Below are positions 16,354 through 26,336 of a stretch of 64,000 bases of DNA, in pieces. Every line of letters starts with the position of its first letter. Positions within the stretch are counted from its first letter, which is position 1. Where the stretch lies: the NCBI GenBank assembly GCA_963831605.1, contig CAWHQR010000005.1, forward strand, positions 310,001 to 374,000, in the 5' to 3' direction. The position numbers and the translations under genes are program-made. The stretch comes from DASUPK01 sp963831605. Lineage in GTDB: Bacteria; Actinomycetota; Thermoleophilia; Solirubrobacterales; 70-9. The notes under the pieces are model-generated. The model did not search any database and was not told where the DNA came from. It saw only the letters and a program-made list of their open reading frames with translations.

Positions 16354-16359
16354 TCATTA
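16354..16359 (-). promoter_or_regulatory. -10 element TAATGA, leaderless promoter
   Basis: On the minus strand TAATGA lies exactly 6 nt before the ATG at 16347, the spacing repeated at dcd, pyrE and others. Confidence 0.4.
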
Positions 16360-16370
16360 CGGGTCCTGAG

Positions 16371-16404
16371 CCGCTGGAGATTGCTTTCCATGCAAAAGCA
16401 GCGG
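16371..16404. repeat. Palindromic repeat copy 1 (core TGCTTTCCATGCAA)
   Basis: CCGCTG and CAGCGG flank the 14-nt core, forming an outer stem around the inner TGCTTT/AAAGCA pairing with an extra A. The core recurs at 52567, 53098 and 57274. Confidence 0.5.
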
Positions 16405-16406
16405 TG

Positions 16407-16424
16407 GAGGGGATCAAACCCCTC
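16407..16424 (-). terminator. Hairpin downstream of the HtrA gene
   Basis: GAGGGG/CCCCTC with a 6-nt loop starts 21 bp beyond the protease stop codon on the minus strand. There is no strong U-tract, so it may act as a weak or factor-assisted terminator. Confidence 0.45.
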
Positions 16425-16444
16425 AGGGCCGAAAGCTGCAGGCG

Positions 16445-17616
<1,172 letters not shown>

Positions 17617-17620
<4 letters not shown>

Positions 17621-19092
17621 GCGGCGGCTCCGGCCGGCTCGCGCTGTCGCCTGCGCTGCTTGGAGACGGGCAGGCTGAGGGTGAAGGCCGTATGCCCACG
17701 GCGGGAGACGACCACCAGCTCGCCGTCCATGCGGAGAGCCAGCTCGTCGGCGATCGCGAGGCCCAGCCCGGATCCGGTCGCGGCGTCGCCCGTGTAGAAG
17801 CGGTCGAAGACCTTGTCGATGGCGCGGGGATCGATGCCCTTCTTGGCGTCGTCTCCCACGATCAACTCGGCGGAGTTGACTCCGCGGACAGCGGTGACCG
17901 TCACGTTCGTTCCCTGCGGCGTATGGGTGATGGCATTGTCGATCAGGATACGGATGATTTGTGAGACTCGATTTAGGTCCGCGAGCGCGACCGCCTCACC
18001 ACGCCCCCGAACCTGCAGCGAGGAGCCGTGCATCTTGGCCGCCCGGCGGAACTCGTCGGCGACCTGGCGGGCGGCCTCCTTCAGGTCGACCTCCTCCCGC
18101 TGAATCTCGACGACGTCCGCGTCGAGGCGGGAGAGATCCAGCAGGTCGATGGTGAGCTTCTGGAGCCGCTCGACCTGTGCGCGCATCTCGGCGACGAACG
18201 ACCGGCGCTCGGCCGCGGTCAGCTTCTCGGTCTCGAGCAGCTCGACGAAGCCGCCCAGGGAGAAGATCGGCGTGCGCAGTTCGTGCGATGCGTTGGCGAT
18301 GAACTCCTTTCGCGAGCTGTCGAGGCGCGCGAGCCGCCGCTGCATGTCGTTGAAGCTGCGGGCGAGTTGGCCGAGCTCATCGGAGGAGTCGATCGGGATC
18401 GGCTGGTCGAAGTGCCCCTCGGCGACGGCCTCCGCCGCCTCTCGCATCCGGCGCAGCCGCCGTGAGACTGCGCCCGAAGCCCAGAAGCCGATCAGTGAAG
18501 CCGCGACCAGCGCGATCAGCCCCGCGATCAGGATCTGCCGGCGCACCAGGGCGACGTCGTCGTTCACCTCGGCGAGCGGCGTGGAGAGCACCGCCACCCA
18601 GCGCGTCTGGCCGTCGAAGTCGATCGGCACCGCAGAGGTGCCCACGCGGGTGCCGGCGACGTGCTCGACGCCGGAGGCCACATGCCCGTCCGCGATCGCC
18701 GCGTCCGCCGTCAGGTAGCGCCCCTGGATCGCGGTCGCCTCGGCCTGAGAGTCGGCGACGACGAAGGAGGGAACGGGGCCGCCAGAGAGGTCCCGCACGG
18801 CGAGCAGGGTCACCCGGCTCTCGGTCAACTGCGCGGTGGAGCGGACGAGCTCCTCGACCTGCTGCTGTGAGGCCCCCGATTCGAGCGAATGCGCGAGGCG
18901 CGGCGTCTGCTCCACACCCAGCCTCTCCAGGCGGCGGAGCTTCTCCGCGGTCAGGCTCGACTCGAGCTGAGGGACGACGTACAGGTAGACGAAGGCGATC
19001 GCCGCTGCCGTGATCAGCGTGATCAGCACGACCAGCCGGTTGCGGAGAGTGTTGATGCGAGGGAGCGCCGGCAGGCGCAACCCGTTTGTCAT
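17617..19092 (-). CDS. Sensor histidine kinase
   Basis: A 491-residue membrane kinase. Two transmembrane helices (about 20-42 and 185-208) bound an extracytoplasmic sensor of about 140 residues; then HAMP, a HisKA domain with the phospho-acceptor in NASHELRTP, and a HATPase domain (DNAITHTPQG, SGLGLAIADEL). ATG at 19092 is chosen: GAGGG lies at the right distance, and it follows the regulator stop by 8 nt; a TTG at 19104 is possible. It should phosphorylate the regulator encoded just upstream. Confidence 0.94.
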
Positions 19093-19100
19093 CCTGGCCC

Positions 19101-19811
19101 TCAATCGCGGTCGGAGTCGCGAAAGCGGTAGCCGACCCCGCGCACCGTGAAGAGATACTCGGGGTCCTTTGCGTCGGATTCGAGCTTCTCGCGCAGATGC
19201 CGGATGTGGACGTCGACGGTGCGGGGGTCGCGGAAGGTGGAGTCCCCCCAGATGTGCTCGAGCAGCATCTCCCGGGTGAACACGCGGCCGGGGGAGGAGG
19301 CGAGGGCGGCCAGGATCTCGAACTCGACGTAGGTCAGCTGGACCGGCTTCGAGGCCAGGCTGACCGAGCGGCGCTCGAAATCGATCTCGAGGTCGCCGGC
19401 GTGGATCGGCTCGTTGGCCGAGAGCTGCTGGCCTCCCATCCCGCCGCGGCGAAGGGCGGCCTTGACGCGGCTGCGGAACTCGCGCACCGAGAAGGGCTTG
19501 GTGATGTAGTCGTCGGCGCCCATCTCGAGGCCGGCGATCTTGTCGACCTCGTCCCCCTTCGCCGTGAGCATGATGATCGGCACCTGGCTGCGGGTGCGCA
19601 GGCGGCGGCAGACCTCGATCCCATCCAGCTTCGGGAGCATGATGTCGAGCACCACGAGATCGAACCTCTCCTCACCGAAGCGGTCCAGGGCCTCTTGCCC
19701 GTCCTTTGCCGCCACCACCTCATACCCTTCCTTGCGGAGTGGGTAGGTGAGAAGCGTCTGCACGGCCTGCTCATCGTCCACGAGCAGGATCCGCGCCTGT
19801 CCTCGCGCCAT
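19101..19811 (-). CDS. OmpR-family response regulator
   Basis: A 236-residue regulator. The receiver domain has the acidic pocket D12-D13, phospho-acceptor Asp56 (LVVLDIMLP) and TKPFS; the C-terminal winged helix has RTVDVHIRHLREKLE and VRGVGYRF. It resembles the MprA/MtrA group. It heads the regulator-kinase-HtrA operon and has a leaderless-type promoter. Confidence 0.95.
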   Translation of the reverse strand: MARGQARILLVDDEQAVQTLLTYPLRKEGYEVVAAKDGQEALDRFGEERFDLVVLDIMLPKLDGIEVCRRLRTRSQVPIIMLTAKGDEVDKIAGLEMGADDYITKPFSVREFRSRVKAALRRGGMGGQQLSANEPIHAGDLEIDFERRSVSLASKPVQLTYVEFEILAALASSPGRVFTREMLLEHIWGDSTFRDPRTVDVHIRHLREKLESDAKDPEYLFTVRGVGYRFRDSDRD

Positions 19812-19817
19812 GCGTGA

Positions 19818-19823
19818 AGGTTA
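19818..19823 (-). promoter_or_regulatory. -10 element TAACCT, leaderless promoter
   Basis: On the minus strand TAACCT lies exactly 6 nt before the response-regulator ATG at 19811; no Shine-Dalgarno sequence is present. Confidence 0.5.
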
Positions 19824-19847
19824 GAAGGCGCGTATGAGGCCCAGTGA

Positions 19848-21752
19848 ATGATTGATCTGCGTTTCTACAGATTCGCGCTGCTCGCGGTCCCCCTGGCCGC
19901 GGTGATCGCGATGTTCTCCCTGCAGTCGGTCCCGTCCCCGCTCTCCGGGGGCGTCCCGCCCGACGCCTTCGATCCGGCGACCGCGGCTCCGCTGGCGAAG
20001 GAGCTCGCCGCCTCGGCCGCCTATCCGACGCCGGGCTCTGCCGCCGACAACGCGATGGCCCAGCAGGTGAAACAGCACTTCTCGGCGATCGACGGGGCGA
20101 CGGTGGCGGAGCAGCGCTTCGGCGGCACGTTCCGCGGCCACGGCGTCGACATGCAGAACCTGATCGCCACGCTGCCCGGGGAATCGGACCGGCAGATCGC
20201 GCTGATCGCGCCGCGCGACGTCGCACAGGGCAGTGGAGCGGCCACCACCGCGGCGGCGACGGCCGCGATGCTGCAGATCGCGGATAGCTTCTCCGGGTCC
20301 TCGCACCACAAGACGCTCGTCTTCGTCTCCACCGACGGGTCCAGCATCGGCGCGCAGGGGGCGAAGCGCTTCATCCAGGACTACAGCGATTCCGGGCTGC
20401 TCGATGCCGCAATCGTCCTCACCCAGCCCGCGGTGCAGCACCCGACGGCTCCACTCGTGATCCCCTGGTCGACCGGCGCGCAGAGCACGGCCAGCCAGAT
20501 CGACGAGACGGCTAACTCGATCGTCTCCAGGCAGGCGGGCATGCCGGCGGGCGACGAGGGGCCGCTGGCCGATCTGTTCAGGCTGGCGCTCCCCGCGGGC
20601 CTCGGCGACCAGGGGCCGCTCGTCAAGGCCGGCCTTCCGGCGGTCCGTCTTTCCTCCGCCGGGGAGCTTCCCCTCGATCCCGGGAAGGACACCACGGACG
20701 CCTTCAACACCGACACCTTCTCCCGCTTCGGCCGCGCATCCCTCGCTCTGATCCTCGCGCTCGACGCCTCCCCGGGCGCGGTTCAGCACGGCCCAAGCGC
20801 ATACATCGGGCTGGCCGGCAACCTGCTGCCGGGCTGGACGATCGCGATGCTCGCGCTCGCCCTGCTCTTTCCGGTGGCGCTCGCCGCCGGCGCCGGGATC
20901 GCCGCCTCGGCAAGCAGCCCGATGGAGGCGGGTCGGGGCTTCCTCTGGGCCGGATTGCGCGCGGGTCCCTTCCTCGGTGCCCTGCTGGTCGTGGGGGCCG
21001 CGACGCTCGTCGGCTTGATGCCGAGCCCGGAATTCCCCTTCGACCCGCGGGCGGAGACACTCGGGCTCGGCGGGACGATCTCGGTGATCGCCGCGGTCAT
21101 CGCCTACTGCGCGGTCGCGTTCTTCATGCGGCCCCTGAGGCCGCCCGGCCCGGGCGCCGCCGAGACTGCGGCGCCCGCGGCCGTCCTGCTCGCCTGCCTG
21201 GCCGCACTCGGCGTCTGGGCCGTGAATCCCTATCTGGCGGTGCTGGTGGCGCTCGGGCTGCAGGCCTGGCTCCTCGCTGCGACCCGGCCGGCGGGGCGTC
21301 TCGCGACCGCGGGACTCCTCCTGCTCGGCGTGCTGCCCCTGGTCGCGCTGGTCGCGAACCTCGCGAGCCGCTTCGATGCCGGCGTCGGTGTCTGGCACGA
21401 CCTGCTGCTGATGCTGGCCGACGGCCAGATCGGGGTCTCGCTCGCGGTCCTCAGCTGCCTGTTCGCGGGATCGGGGGTCGCGATCATGGCGCTCGGCCCC
21501 AGGCCCCAGCGGCGCTCCGGCGAGCCGCCGGTCGACGGCGAGATCTCGGTGCGACGCCAGCCCGCGCCGCCTGACCGGGAGGCCGCTGAGGGCGAGGCCC
21601 CGGAAGGGGACGACGCGCCGGAGATCGAGGACCCGTCCGAGCCGGTTCAGCCCGAGCCGGAGAGGGACCCGCGCCTCTGGTCGAAGCCGCGCGGCTGGAT
21701 CTCGCCTCCGCCCGGCAGCTTCAGCGCCACACCCTCTCCCTCGGAGACGTAG
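19848..21752 (+). CDS. Polytopic membrane protein with degenerate M28-like domain
   Basis: A 634-residue protein: one N-terminal transmembrane helix, an extracytoplasmic domain (about 35-310), eight or so transmembrane helices (325-545) and an acidic Pro-rich cytoplasmic tail. The extracytoplasmic part follows the layout of M28 aminopeptidases (ALIAPRD for the HxD strand, GAATTAAATAAML for the NDNASG helix, KTLVFVSTDGSSIGAQGAKRF for the VFVxFDGEExGLxGS segment), but the zinc ligands His, Asp and Glu-Glu are replaced. It is probably a non-catalytic relative. Its 3' end overlaps the convergent thiL by 106 bp. Confidence 0.72.
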   Translation: MIDLRFYRFALLAVPLAAVIAMFSLQSVPSPLSGGVPPDAFDPATAAPLAKELAASAAYPTPGSAADNAMAQQVKQHFSAIDGATVAEQRFGGTFRGHGVDMQNLIATLPGESDRQIALIAPRDVAQGSGAATTAAATAAMLQIADSFSGSSHHKTLVFVSTDGSSIGAQGAKRFIQDYSDSGLLDAAIVLTQPAVQHPTAPLVIPWSTGAQSTASQIDETANSIVSRQAGMPAGDEGPLADLFRLALPAGLGDQGPLVKAGLPAVRLSSAGELPLDPGKDTTDAFNTDTFSRFGRASLALILALDASPGAVQHGPSAYIGLAGNLLPGWTIAMLALALLFPVALAAGAGIAASASSPMEAGRGFLWAGLRAGPFLGALLVVGAATLVGLMPSPEFPFDPRAETLGLGGTISVIAAVIAYCAVAFFMRPLRPPGPGAAETAAPAAVLLACLAALGVWAVNPYLAVLVALGLQAWLLAATRPAGRLATAGLLLLGVLPLVALVANLASRFDAGVGVWHDLLLMLADGQIGVSLAVLSCLFAGSGVAIMALGPRPQRRSGEPPVDGEISVRRQPAPPDREAAEGEAPEGDDAPEIEDPSEPVQPEPERDPRLWSKPRGWISPPPGSFSATPSPSET

Positions 21753-22646
21753 CCGATCTCGGTGAGTGCCGTGTCGTTTCGCTCCACCGCCTCCCTCGCG
21801 TCGGCGAGCCGCTCCGGGGGCAGCGCGACGAGCAACTCGTAGTCCTCTCCGCCCGAGGCAGCGAGTTCGAGGGCCGCCCCACGGCCCCCCGCGAGCTCCT
21901 CCAGCCCCTCCTGCAGCGGGATCCGGCCGAGATCGATCTCCAGCCGGCACCCGCTGGCATGTGCGACGTGGCCGGCGTCGGCGCCCAGCCCGTCGCTGAT
22001 GTCGATCATCGCGGTAGCGCCCTCGGCACCGAGAGCCACCCCCTCGTCCAGTCGCGGGGCGGGATCGAGCTGGCGCGCGAGCATCGCGTCGGTGAGCTCG
22101 GGGCCGAGAGAACCGCCCTTTCCCTCCAGCAGAGCGAGGGCGCCGGCGGCACCGCCGAGCCGCCCCGTCACGGCGAGCAGGTCTCCGGGGCCCGCGCCCG
22201 CGCGGGTGATCAGCCGTGACCCCCTCGGCTCATAGCCGACCGCGGTCACCGAGACCATCAGGACCGGCGAGGAGACCAGGTCGCCGCCCGCCACCGTGAC
22301 GTCATGCCGAGAGGCGACCTCGGCCAGACCGTCGGCGATGCCGAGCAGGGCGTCGTCCTCGAGCTCGGCCGGCGCTCCGACCACCACGATAGGCCTCGCC
22401 GGGCTGCGCCCCCATGGCCGCCAGGTCGGAGAGGCCGGCTGCCAACGCCTTGCGTCCCACCGCCGGCGCGCCGAACTGATCGAGGCGAAAGTGGACACCG
22501 TCGACGACCGCATCCACCGAGACTGCGCTCGCGGCGCCGCTCTCAACCACGGCGGCGTCGTCTCCGCTCCCGACCCGGATGCGCTCGCCCTCACCCGGGA
22601 GCCGGTCTTTGATGGCCGCGATCAGGTCGAACTCGCCGGCGGGCAT
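21647..22646 (-). pseudogene. thiL: Thiamine-monophosphate kinase, frameshifted at about 22391
   Basis: ThiL phosphorylates thiamine phosphate to the active cofactor. Frame one (22646 to 22392, 85 codons) gives the N-terminus GEFDLIAAI, GSGDDAAVV and DAVVDGVHF; it then must shift to the frame that runs to 21647 with IVVVGAPAEL, ASRHDVTVAGGDLVSS, DISDGLGADAGH and ASGGEDYELL. Skipping a single base, the T read from position 22391, restores a normal 332-residue protein. All motifs on both sides are intact, so a sequence error is as likely as a true mutation. It starts 20 nt after the PBP stop and probably shares its message. Confidence 0.85.
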
Positions 22647-22665
22647 GGGGCCTGGCGTGGGCCCG

Positions 22666-24867
22666 CTAGGGGGTCACGCCGCCGCTGCCCGGCGGCGGCG
22701 CGGCCGGTGCCGGCGCCGGGTTCGGCTTCGGCGATGGCGCCGGCTTCTGGCCGACCCCAGGCGCGTACGCGCCCTGGCCGCTGTTGCTGCTGCCGGAGTC
22801 CGTCGTCGATGTGGTCTGCGAGTAACTGGAGGACGACGAGCATGAGGAGGAGCTCGAGCTTGAGCCGGAGTAACACGAGCTGTAGCTCGACGCAGTGTGC
22901 TCTCCGTGGTAGGAGGTCAGGTCGGGCAGGCTCGAGGGGATCGAGAAATCGGGGCAGTTGCTCCCCTGGGCGGACTCCATGAAGGAGCGCCAGATCGGTC
23001 CCGAGGTGGGCCCGCCGAAGCCGGTGTAGTCGCGCGAGAGGGGGTGCCCGGTCCAGACGGCGGTCGAATACAGCGGCGTGTACCCGACGAACCAGGCGTC
23101 TGAGAGCCCTTCACTGGTGCCGGTCTTGCCGGCCTCCGAGGAGCAGCCGATGGAGGTGTATCCCGCGCCGGTGCCCGAGGTGATCACGCCCTCGAGCACC
23201 TTGGTGACCTCGTAGGCCTGCCCGGCGGTGAGCACCCGCTTGCCGTCGTTCGAGCCCGAATCATCCACCTTGCCGCCGGGGAAGACGACCCGGTCGATCG
23301 CGGTGGCGTCGTGGTGGACGCCGCCGTTCGCGAGGGTGGCGTAGGCGTTCGCCTGCTCCAGAGGGGTGACCCCGACGCTGAGCCCGCCGATCGCATCGGC
23401 CGGCGGGATGAAGCAGTTCGGGCCGAGCTTGCAGGGGATGCTGCGCGCGCCCTTGATGCCGAGCGGCGAGGTGATCCCCATCTCATAGGCGGTCTTGGCG
23501 ATGTTCTCCGGGCCGACGTCGAGGCCGAGCTTCGCGAAGATCACGTTGACCGAGTCCCAGGTCGCCACGTTGAGTGGCATGGTGCCGCCGCCCGGCTCGG
23601 CGTTGTTGACGGTCCAGGGTGCGCCGCCCGGGGTGGTCAGGGTCACCGGCGAGGAGCCGTCGTAGTAGGTCGTGTCGGGATCGATGCCCTGCTTGATCGC
23701 CGTCGTCAGGTCGTAGACCTTGAAGGAGGAGCCCGGCTGACGCTGGGCGTGGGCGGCGAAGTTGAACTGGCTGCTGACCGAGTAGCGCTGGGTGGAGGCC
23801 AGCGCGACGATCTGGCCGTTCGAGGGGTCGACCGAGGCGAGCGCCGAGGCCGGCCCGCCGCCCGAGTAGCAGACGGAGCAGGAATCGACGGCGCTCTGCG
23901 CCGCCGCCTGAAGGCGCGGCTGGATCGTCGTATAGACCTTGAGGCCGCCGTTCTGGACGGTGTTCACGCCGTAGCGGTCCTCGAGCTCCTGCTTGACGAG
24001 GTCGAAGATGTAGGGCTGGCGGATCCGGTTGTACTTGTTCCCCGGATTGAGGCCCAGGTCCTGGCTGAGGGCATCGCTGTACTCGGTGTCGGTGATGTCG
24101 CCCTGCTGCTTCATCGCCTGCAGCACCTCATTGCGCCGGGCCAGGGCCGCCCGCGGATTGAGGAACGGGTTGTATTGAGAGGGCGCCTGCGGCAGCCCGG
24201 CGATCATCGCCGCTTCGGGAAGGGTCAGATCCTCGGCGTGCTTCGAGTAGTAGGTCTGGGCGGCCGCCTCGACGCCGATCGCGGTGGCGCCGTAGTTGGT
24301 CCCGTAGGGGGCCGTGTTGAGGTACTTGGTGAGGATCCAGTCCTTGGAGTGCACGGCCTCCTCCTCGTTGGCGAGGTGGGCCTCGATGATCTTCCGCTTC
24401 AGGGTGTCCTGGGGATTCTGGATGTAGAGATTCCGGACGAGCTGCTGGGTGATCGTCGAGCCACCCTCCACCGGCTTGCCGCCTGCGGTCAGGTCCTCCC
24501 AGCCGGCGCGAACGATCGCCGATGGGTCGATGCCGCCGTGCTGATAGAAGCGGTGGTCCTCGATCGCGACGGTGGCGTCCTTCAGGTCCTGTGGGATCTT
24601 GCTGCTCGCCACCGGCTGGCGGATCGTGTCGGAGTGGATCACGCCGATCAGCGATCCATTGGCCGCGTAGACCTTGGACACGGAACCCTTGGTGATGGGC
24701 CGCAGAGAGGCGAGCGAGGGTGCCGAGTTGTAGACGCTCACCAGCCAGATGCCGCCGGCGAGGATGCCCGCAGCGACCGCCGCGAGCGGGATGCCCAGGC
24801 CGAGCAGGAGCTTCTTCCTGCCCGAGTCCTGAAGTCGTCGTCGTCGTCTGCGCGCTCGCTGGGTCAT
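22666..24867 (-). CDS. Class A penicillin-binding protein (PBP1A-type)
   Basis: A 733-residue bifunctional murein synthase. After a basic cytoplasmic tail and one transmembrane helix (about 20-45), the GT51 domain has EDHRFYQHGGID and GGSTITQQLVRN; the transpeptidase domain has the SxxK nucleophile in PGSSFK, SVN in WDSVNVIF and KTGTSE. The C-terminus is a Ser/Cys-rich then Pro-rich low-complexity tail (about 650-733). Extracytoplasmic cysteines (SCSVC, SSCYSG) could form disulphides. An adjacent L,D-transpeptidase gene lies 4.5 kb away. It overlaps no neighbour and leads to thiL. Confidence 0.95.
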   Translation of the reverse strand: MTQRARRRRRRLQDSGRKKLLLGLGIPLAAVAAGILAGGIWLVSVYNSAPSLASLRPITKGSVSKVYAANGSLIGVIHSDTIRQPVASSKIPQDLKDATVAIEDHRFYQHGGIDPSAIVRAGWEDLTAGGKPVEGGSTITQQLVRNLYIQNPQDTLKRKIIEAHLANEEEAVHSKDWILTKYLNTAPYGTNYGATAIGVEAAAQTYYSKHAEDLTLPEAAMIAGLPQAPSQYNPFLNPRAALARRNEVLQAMKQQGDITDTEYSDALSQDLGLNPGNKYNRIRQPYIFDLVKQELEDRYGVNTVQNGGLKVYTTIQPRLQAAAQSAVDSCSVCYSGGGPASALASVDPSNGQIVALASTQRYSVSSQFNFAAHAQRQPGSSFKVYDLTTAIKQGIDPDTTYYDGSSPVTLTTPGGAPWTVNNAEPGGGTMPLNVATWDSVNVIFAKLGLDVGPENIAKTAYEMGITSPLGIKGARSIPCKLGPNCFIPPADAIGGLSVGVTPLEQANAYATLANGGVHHDATAIDRVVFPGGKVDDSGSNDGKRVLTAGQAYEVTKVLEGVITSGTGAGYTSIGCSSEAGKTGTSEGLSDAWFVGYTPLYSTAVWTGHPLSRDYTGFGGPTSGPIWRSFMESAQGSNCPDFSIPSSLPDLTSYHGEHTASSYSSCYSGSSSSSSSCSSSSSYSQTTSTTDSGSSNSGQGAYAPGVGQKPAPSPKPNPAPAPAAPPPGSGGVTP

Positions 24868-24897
24868 GACGGCCTAAAGAGGGTACTCAGCAGCAGT

Positions 24898-25683
24898 TCA
24901 GGCGGATCTAAGTAATCCCGCCTCACGCAGGACTCCTTGCGCCTGCTCACGCAGGTCTGTTTCGTGAGCCTCACGGTCGATTCCTGTGTCGATTGCGGCC
25001 TTCACCTGGAGCCTGGCGCCCTCCTGCGTCACCTCCACCAGGTGCGCGGAGGTGATCTCGCCGTGCTCGAGCGCCCTGCGCGCGGCCTCGACGTCGGCAT
25101 CCGGGCGTAACCAGATGTCGACGGTGACCGGCGCCGCGCTGTTCCCCGCCGAGTGGTTGACGACCACCTCGGTTGCCACCTTCTCGTTCGGCACCACAAT
25201 CAGGCTGCCGTCCCCGGCGTCGACGCTCGTGTAGGTGAGCGCGATGTCCGTGACCCGTCCGCGAACCTCGTCGCCGATCGAGACCAGGTCGCCGATCCGG
25301 ATCGGTTGGGTGATCGCCAGGAGGATGCCCGAGACCAGATTCGCGATCACCTGGCGCCCGGCGAAGCCGATGATGATCCCGAGCACCGCCGTCGAGGCGA
25401 GGATCCCGGTCGCGAACCGCTTGATCGAGGTGAACTGGCTCAGGGCGAGCGCGACCCCGATCAGGATGATGGCCAGGAAGAGCAGGCGGCGAATCAGCCG
25501 CAGCCGGGTGCGGGTCTCGCGCGAGAGCTCGCCGGTGTCGAGCCGCGTGGCGGCGTGGACGGCGCGCCCGATCAGCAGGCGGTCGACGATGATGGCCACG
25601 AGGACGGCGACGATGATCGTGATCGCCGCCGAGATCTCGTCGCCGTGCGCCTGCCAGAAGGTCTGTTCCGCAGCAGCAACCAT
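24898..25683 (-). CDS. Small-conductance mechanosensitive channel (MscS)
   Basis: A 261-residue MscS-type channel that vents solutes during hypo-osmotic shock. Three transmembrane helices (about 15-35, 65-82, 90-115) end in the pore helix with ASTAVLGIIIGFAGRQVIANLVSGILL; the beta domain (QPIRIGDLVSIGD, RVTDIALTYTSV, VPNEKV) and the alpha/beta C-terminal domain follow. ATG at 25683 is chosen because it starts a typical N-terminus and divides the space with the divergent HAD gene. A TAATAC hexamer lies 11 nt upstream. Co-occurrence with trehalose genes fits osmotic stress biology. Confidence 0.92.
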   Translation of the reverse strand: MVAAAEQTFWQAHGDEISAAITIIVAVLVAIIVDRLLIGRAVHAATRLDTGELSRETRTRLRLIRRLLFLAIILIGVALALSQFTSIKRFATGILASTAVLGIIIGFAGRQVIANLVSGILLAITQPIRIGDLVSIGDEVRGRVTDIALTYTSVDAGDGSLIVVPNEKVATEVVVNHSAGNSAAPVTVDIWLRPDADVEAARRALEHGEITSAHLVEVTQEGARLQVKAAIDTGIDREAHETDLREQAQGVLREAGLLRSA

Positions 25684-25705
25684 GCCGTCGGGCAGTATTA
25701 GCGGG

Positions 25706-26335
25706 ATGACACGAGCTGTGTTCCTAGACGCCCTCGGCACGCTGGTGGAGCTCGAGCCGCCCTGGATCTCCCTGCGGGACCTCGTGCCCGCCGAGATCGG
25801 CGACGAGCAGCTCGTGGAGGCCCTGCGGGCGGAGATGGCCTACTACAAGGAGCACGCTCACGAGGGGCGGGACGAGGCTTCGCTCGCCGACCTGCGCGAG
25901 CGCTGCGCTGCGCTCGTCTCCGAACGGCTCGGCATCGACGTCGGGGTCGACGAGCTCGTCGAGGCGATCCGCTTCTCCGCCTATCCCGACGCCGTTCCGG
26001 CCCTGTCCTCGCTCCGCGACCGCGGGCTGCGCCTGGTGGTGGTCTCGAACTGGGACTGCTCGCTGCCGCGGGTCCTGGACCGATGCGAACTCGGCGAGTG
26101 GCTCGACGGCACGATCACCTCGGCGGAGGCCGGCTCGCGCAAGCCGGATCCCGCGATCTTCTCCCGGGCGCTGAAGCTCGCCGGCTGCGAGGCAAGCGAG
26201 GCGCTCCACGTCGGGGACACCGTCGAGGAGGACGTGACCGGGGCGCGCGCGGCGGGGATCCGCCCGCTGCTGATCGACCGCGATGGCGGCACCGGCGACA
26301 TCGCCTCACTCGAGGAGATCGATCAGCATCTCTGA
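25706..26335 (+). CDS. HAD-family hydrolase
   Basis: A 209-residue haloacid-dehalogenase-like phosphatase. Motif I is LDALGTL; the second Asp is replaced by Leu/Gly (usual DxDGTL), so the general acid position is A/L here. Motif II is VVSNWD, motif III SRKPDP and motif IV HVGDTVEEDVTGARAAG. Missing Asp at DxD+2 is known in some dehalogenase-like members, so the activity may differ from phosphatase. The gene starts 22 bp from the divergent mscS start and runs into the RDD-CPBP gene. Confidence 0.85.
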   Translation: MTRAVFLDALGTLVELEPPWISLRDLVPAEIGDEQLVEALRAEMAYYKEHAHEGRDEASLADLRERCAALVSERLGIDVGVDELVEAIRFSAYPDAVPALSSLRDRGLRLVVVSNWDCSLPRVLDRCELGEWLDGTITSAEAGSRKPDPAIFSRALKLAGCEASEALHVGDTVEEDVTGARAAGIRPLLIDRDGGTGDIASLEEIDQHL

Positions 26336-26336
26336 G

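Noticed and set aside
16400..16430. Possible tRNA 3' fragment (GGGGTTTGATCCCC on the minus strand)
   Set aside because: The stem and loop lengths do not fit a T arm, and a simple hairpin terminator explains it.
19821..21950. 709-codon minus-strand open frame
   Set aside because: Antisense to the M28-like membrane protein; no motif and Arg/Gly/Glu-rich throughout.
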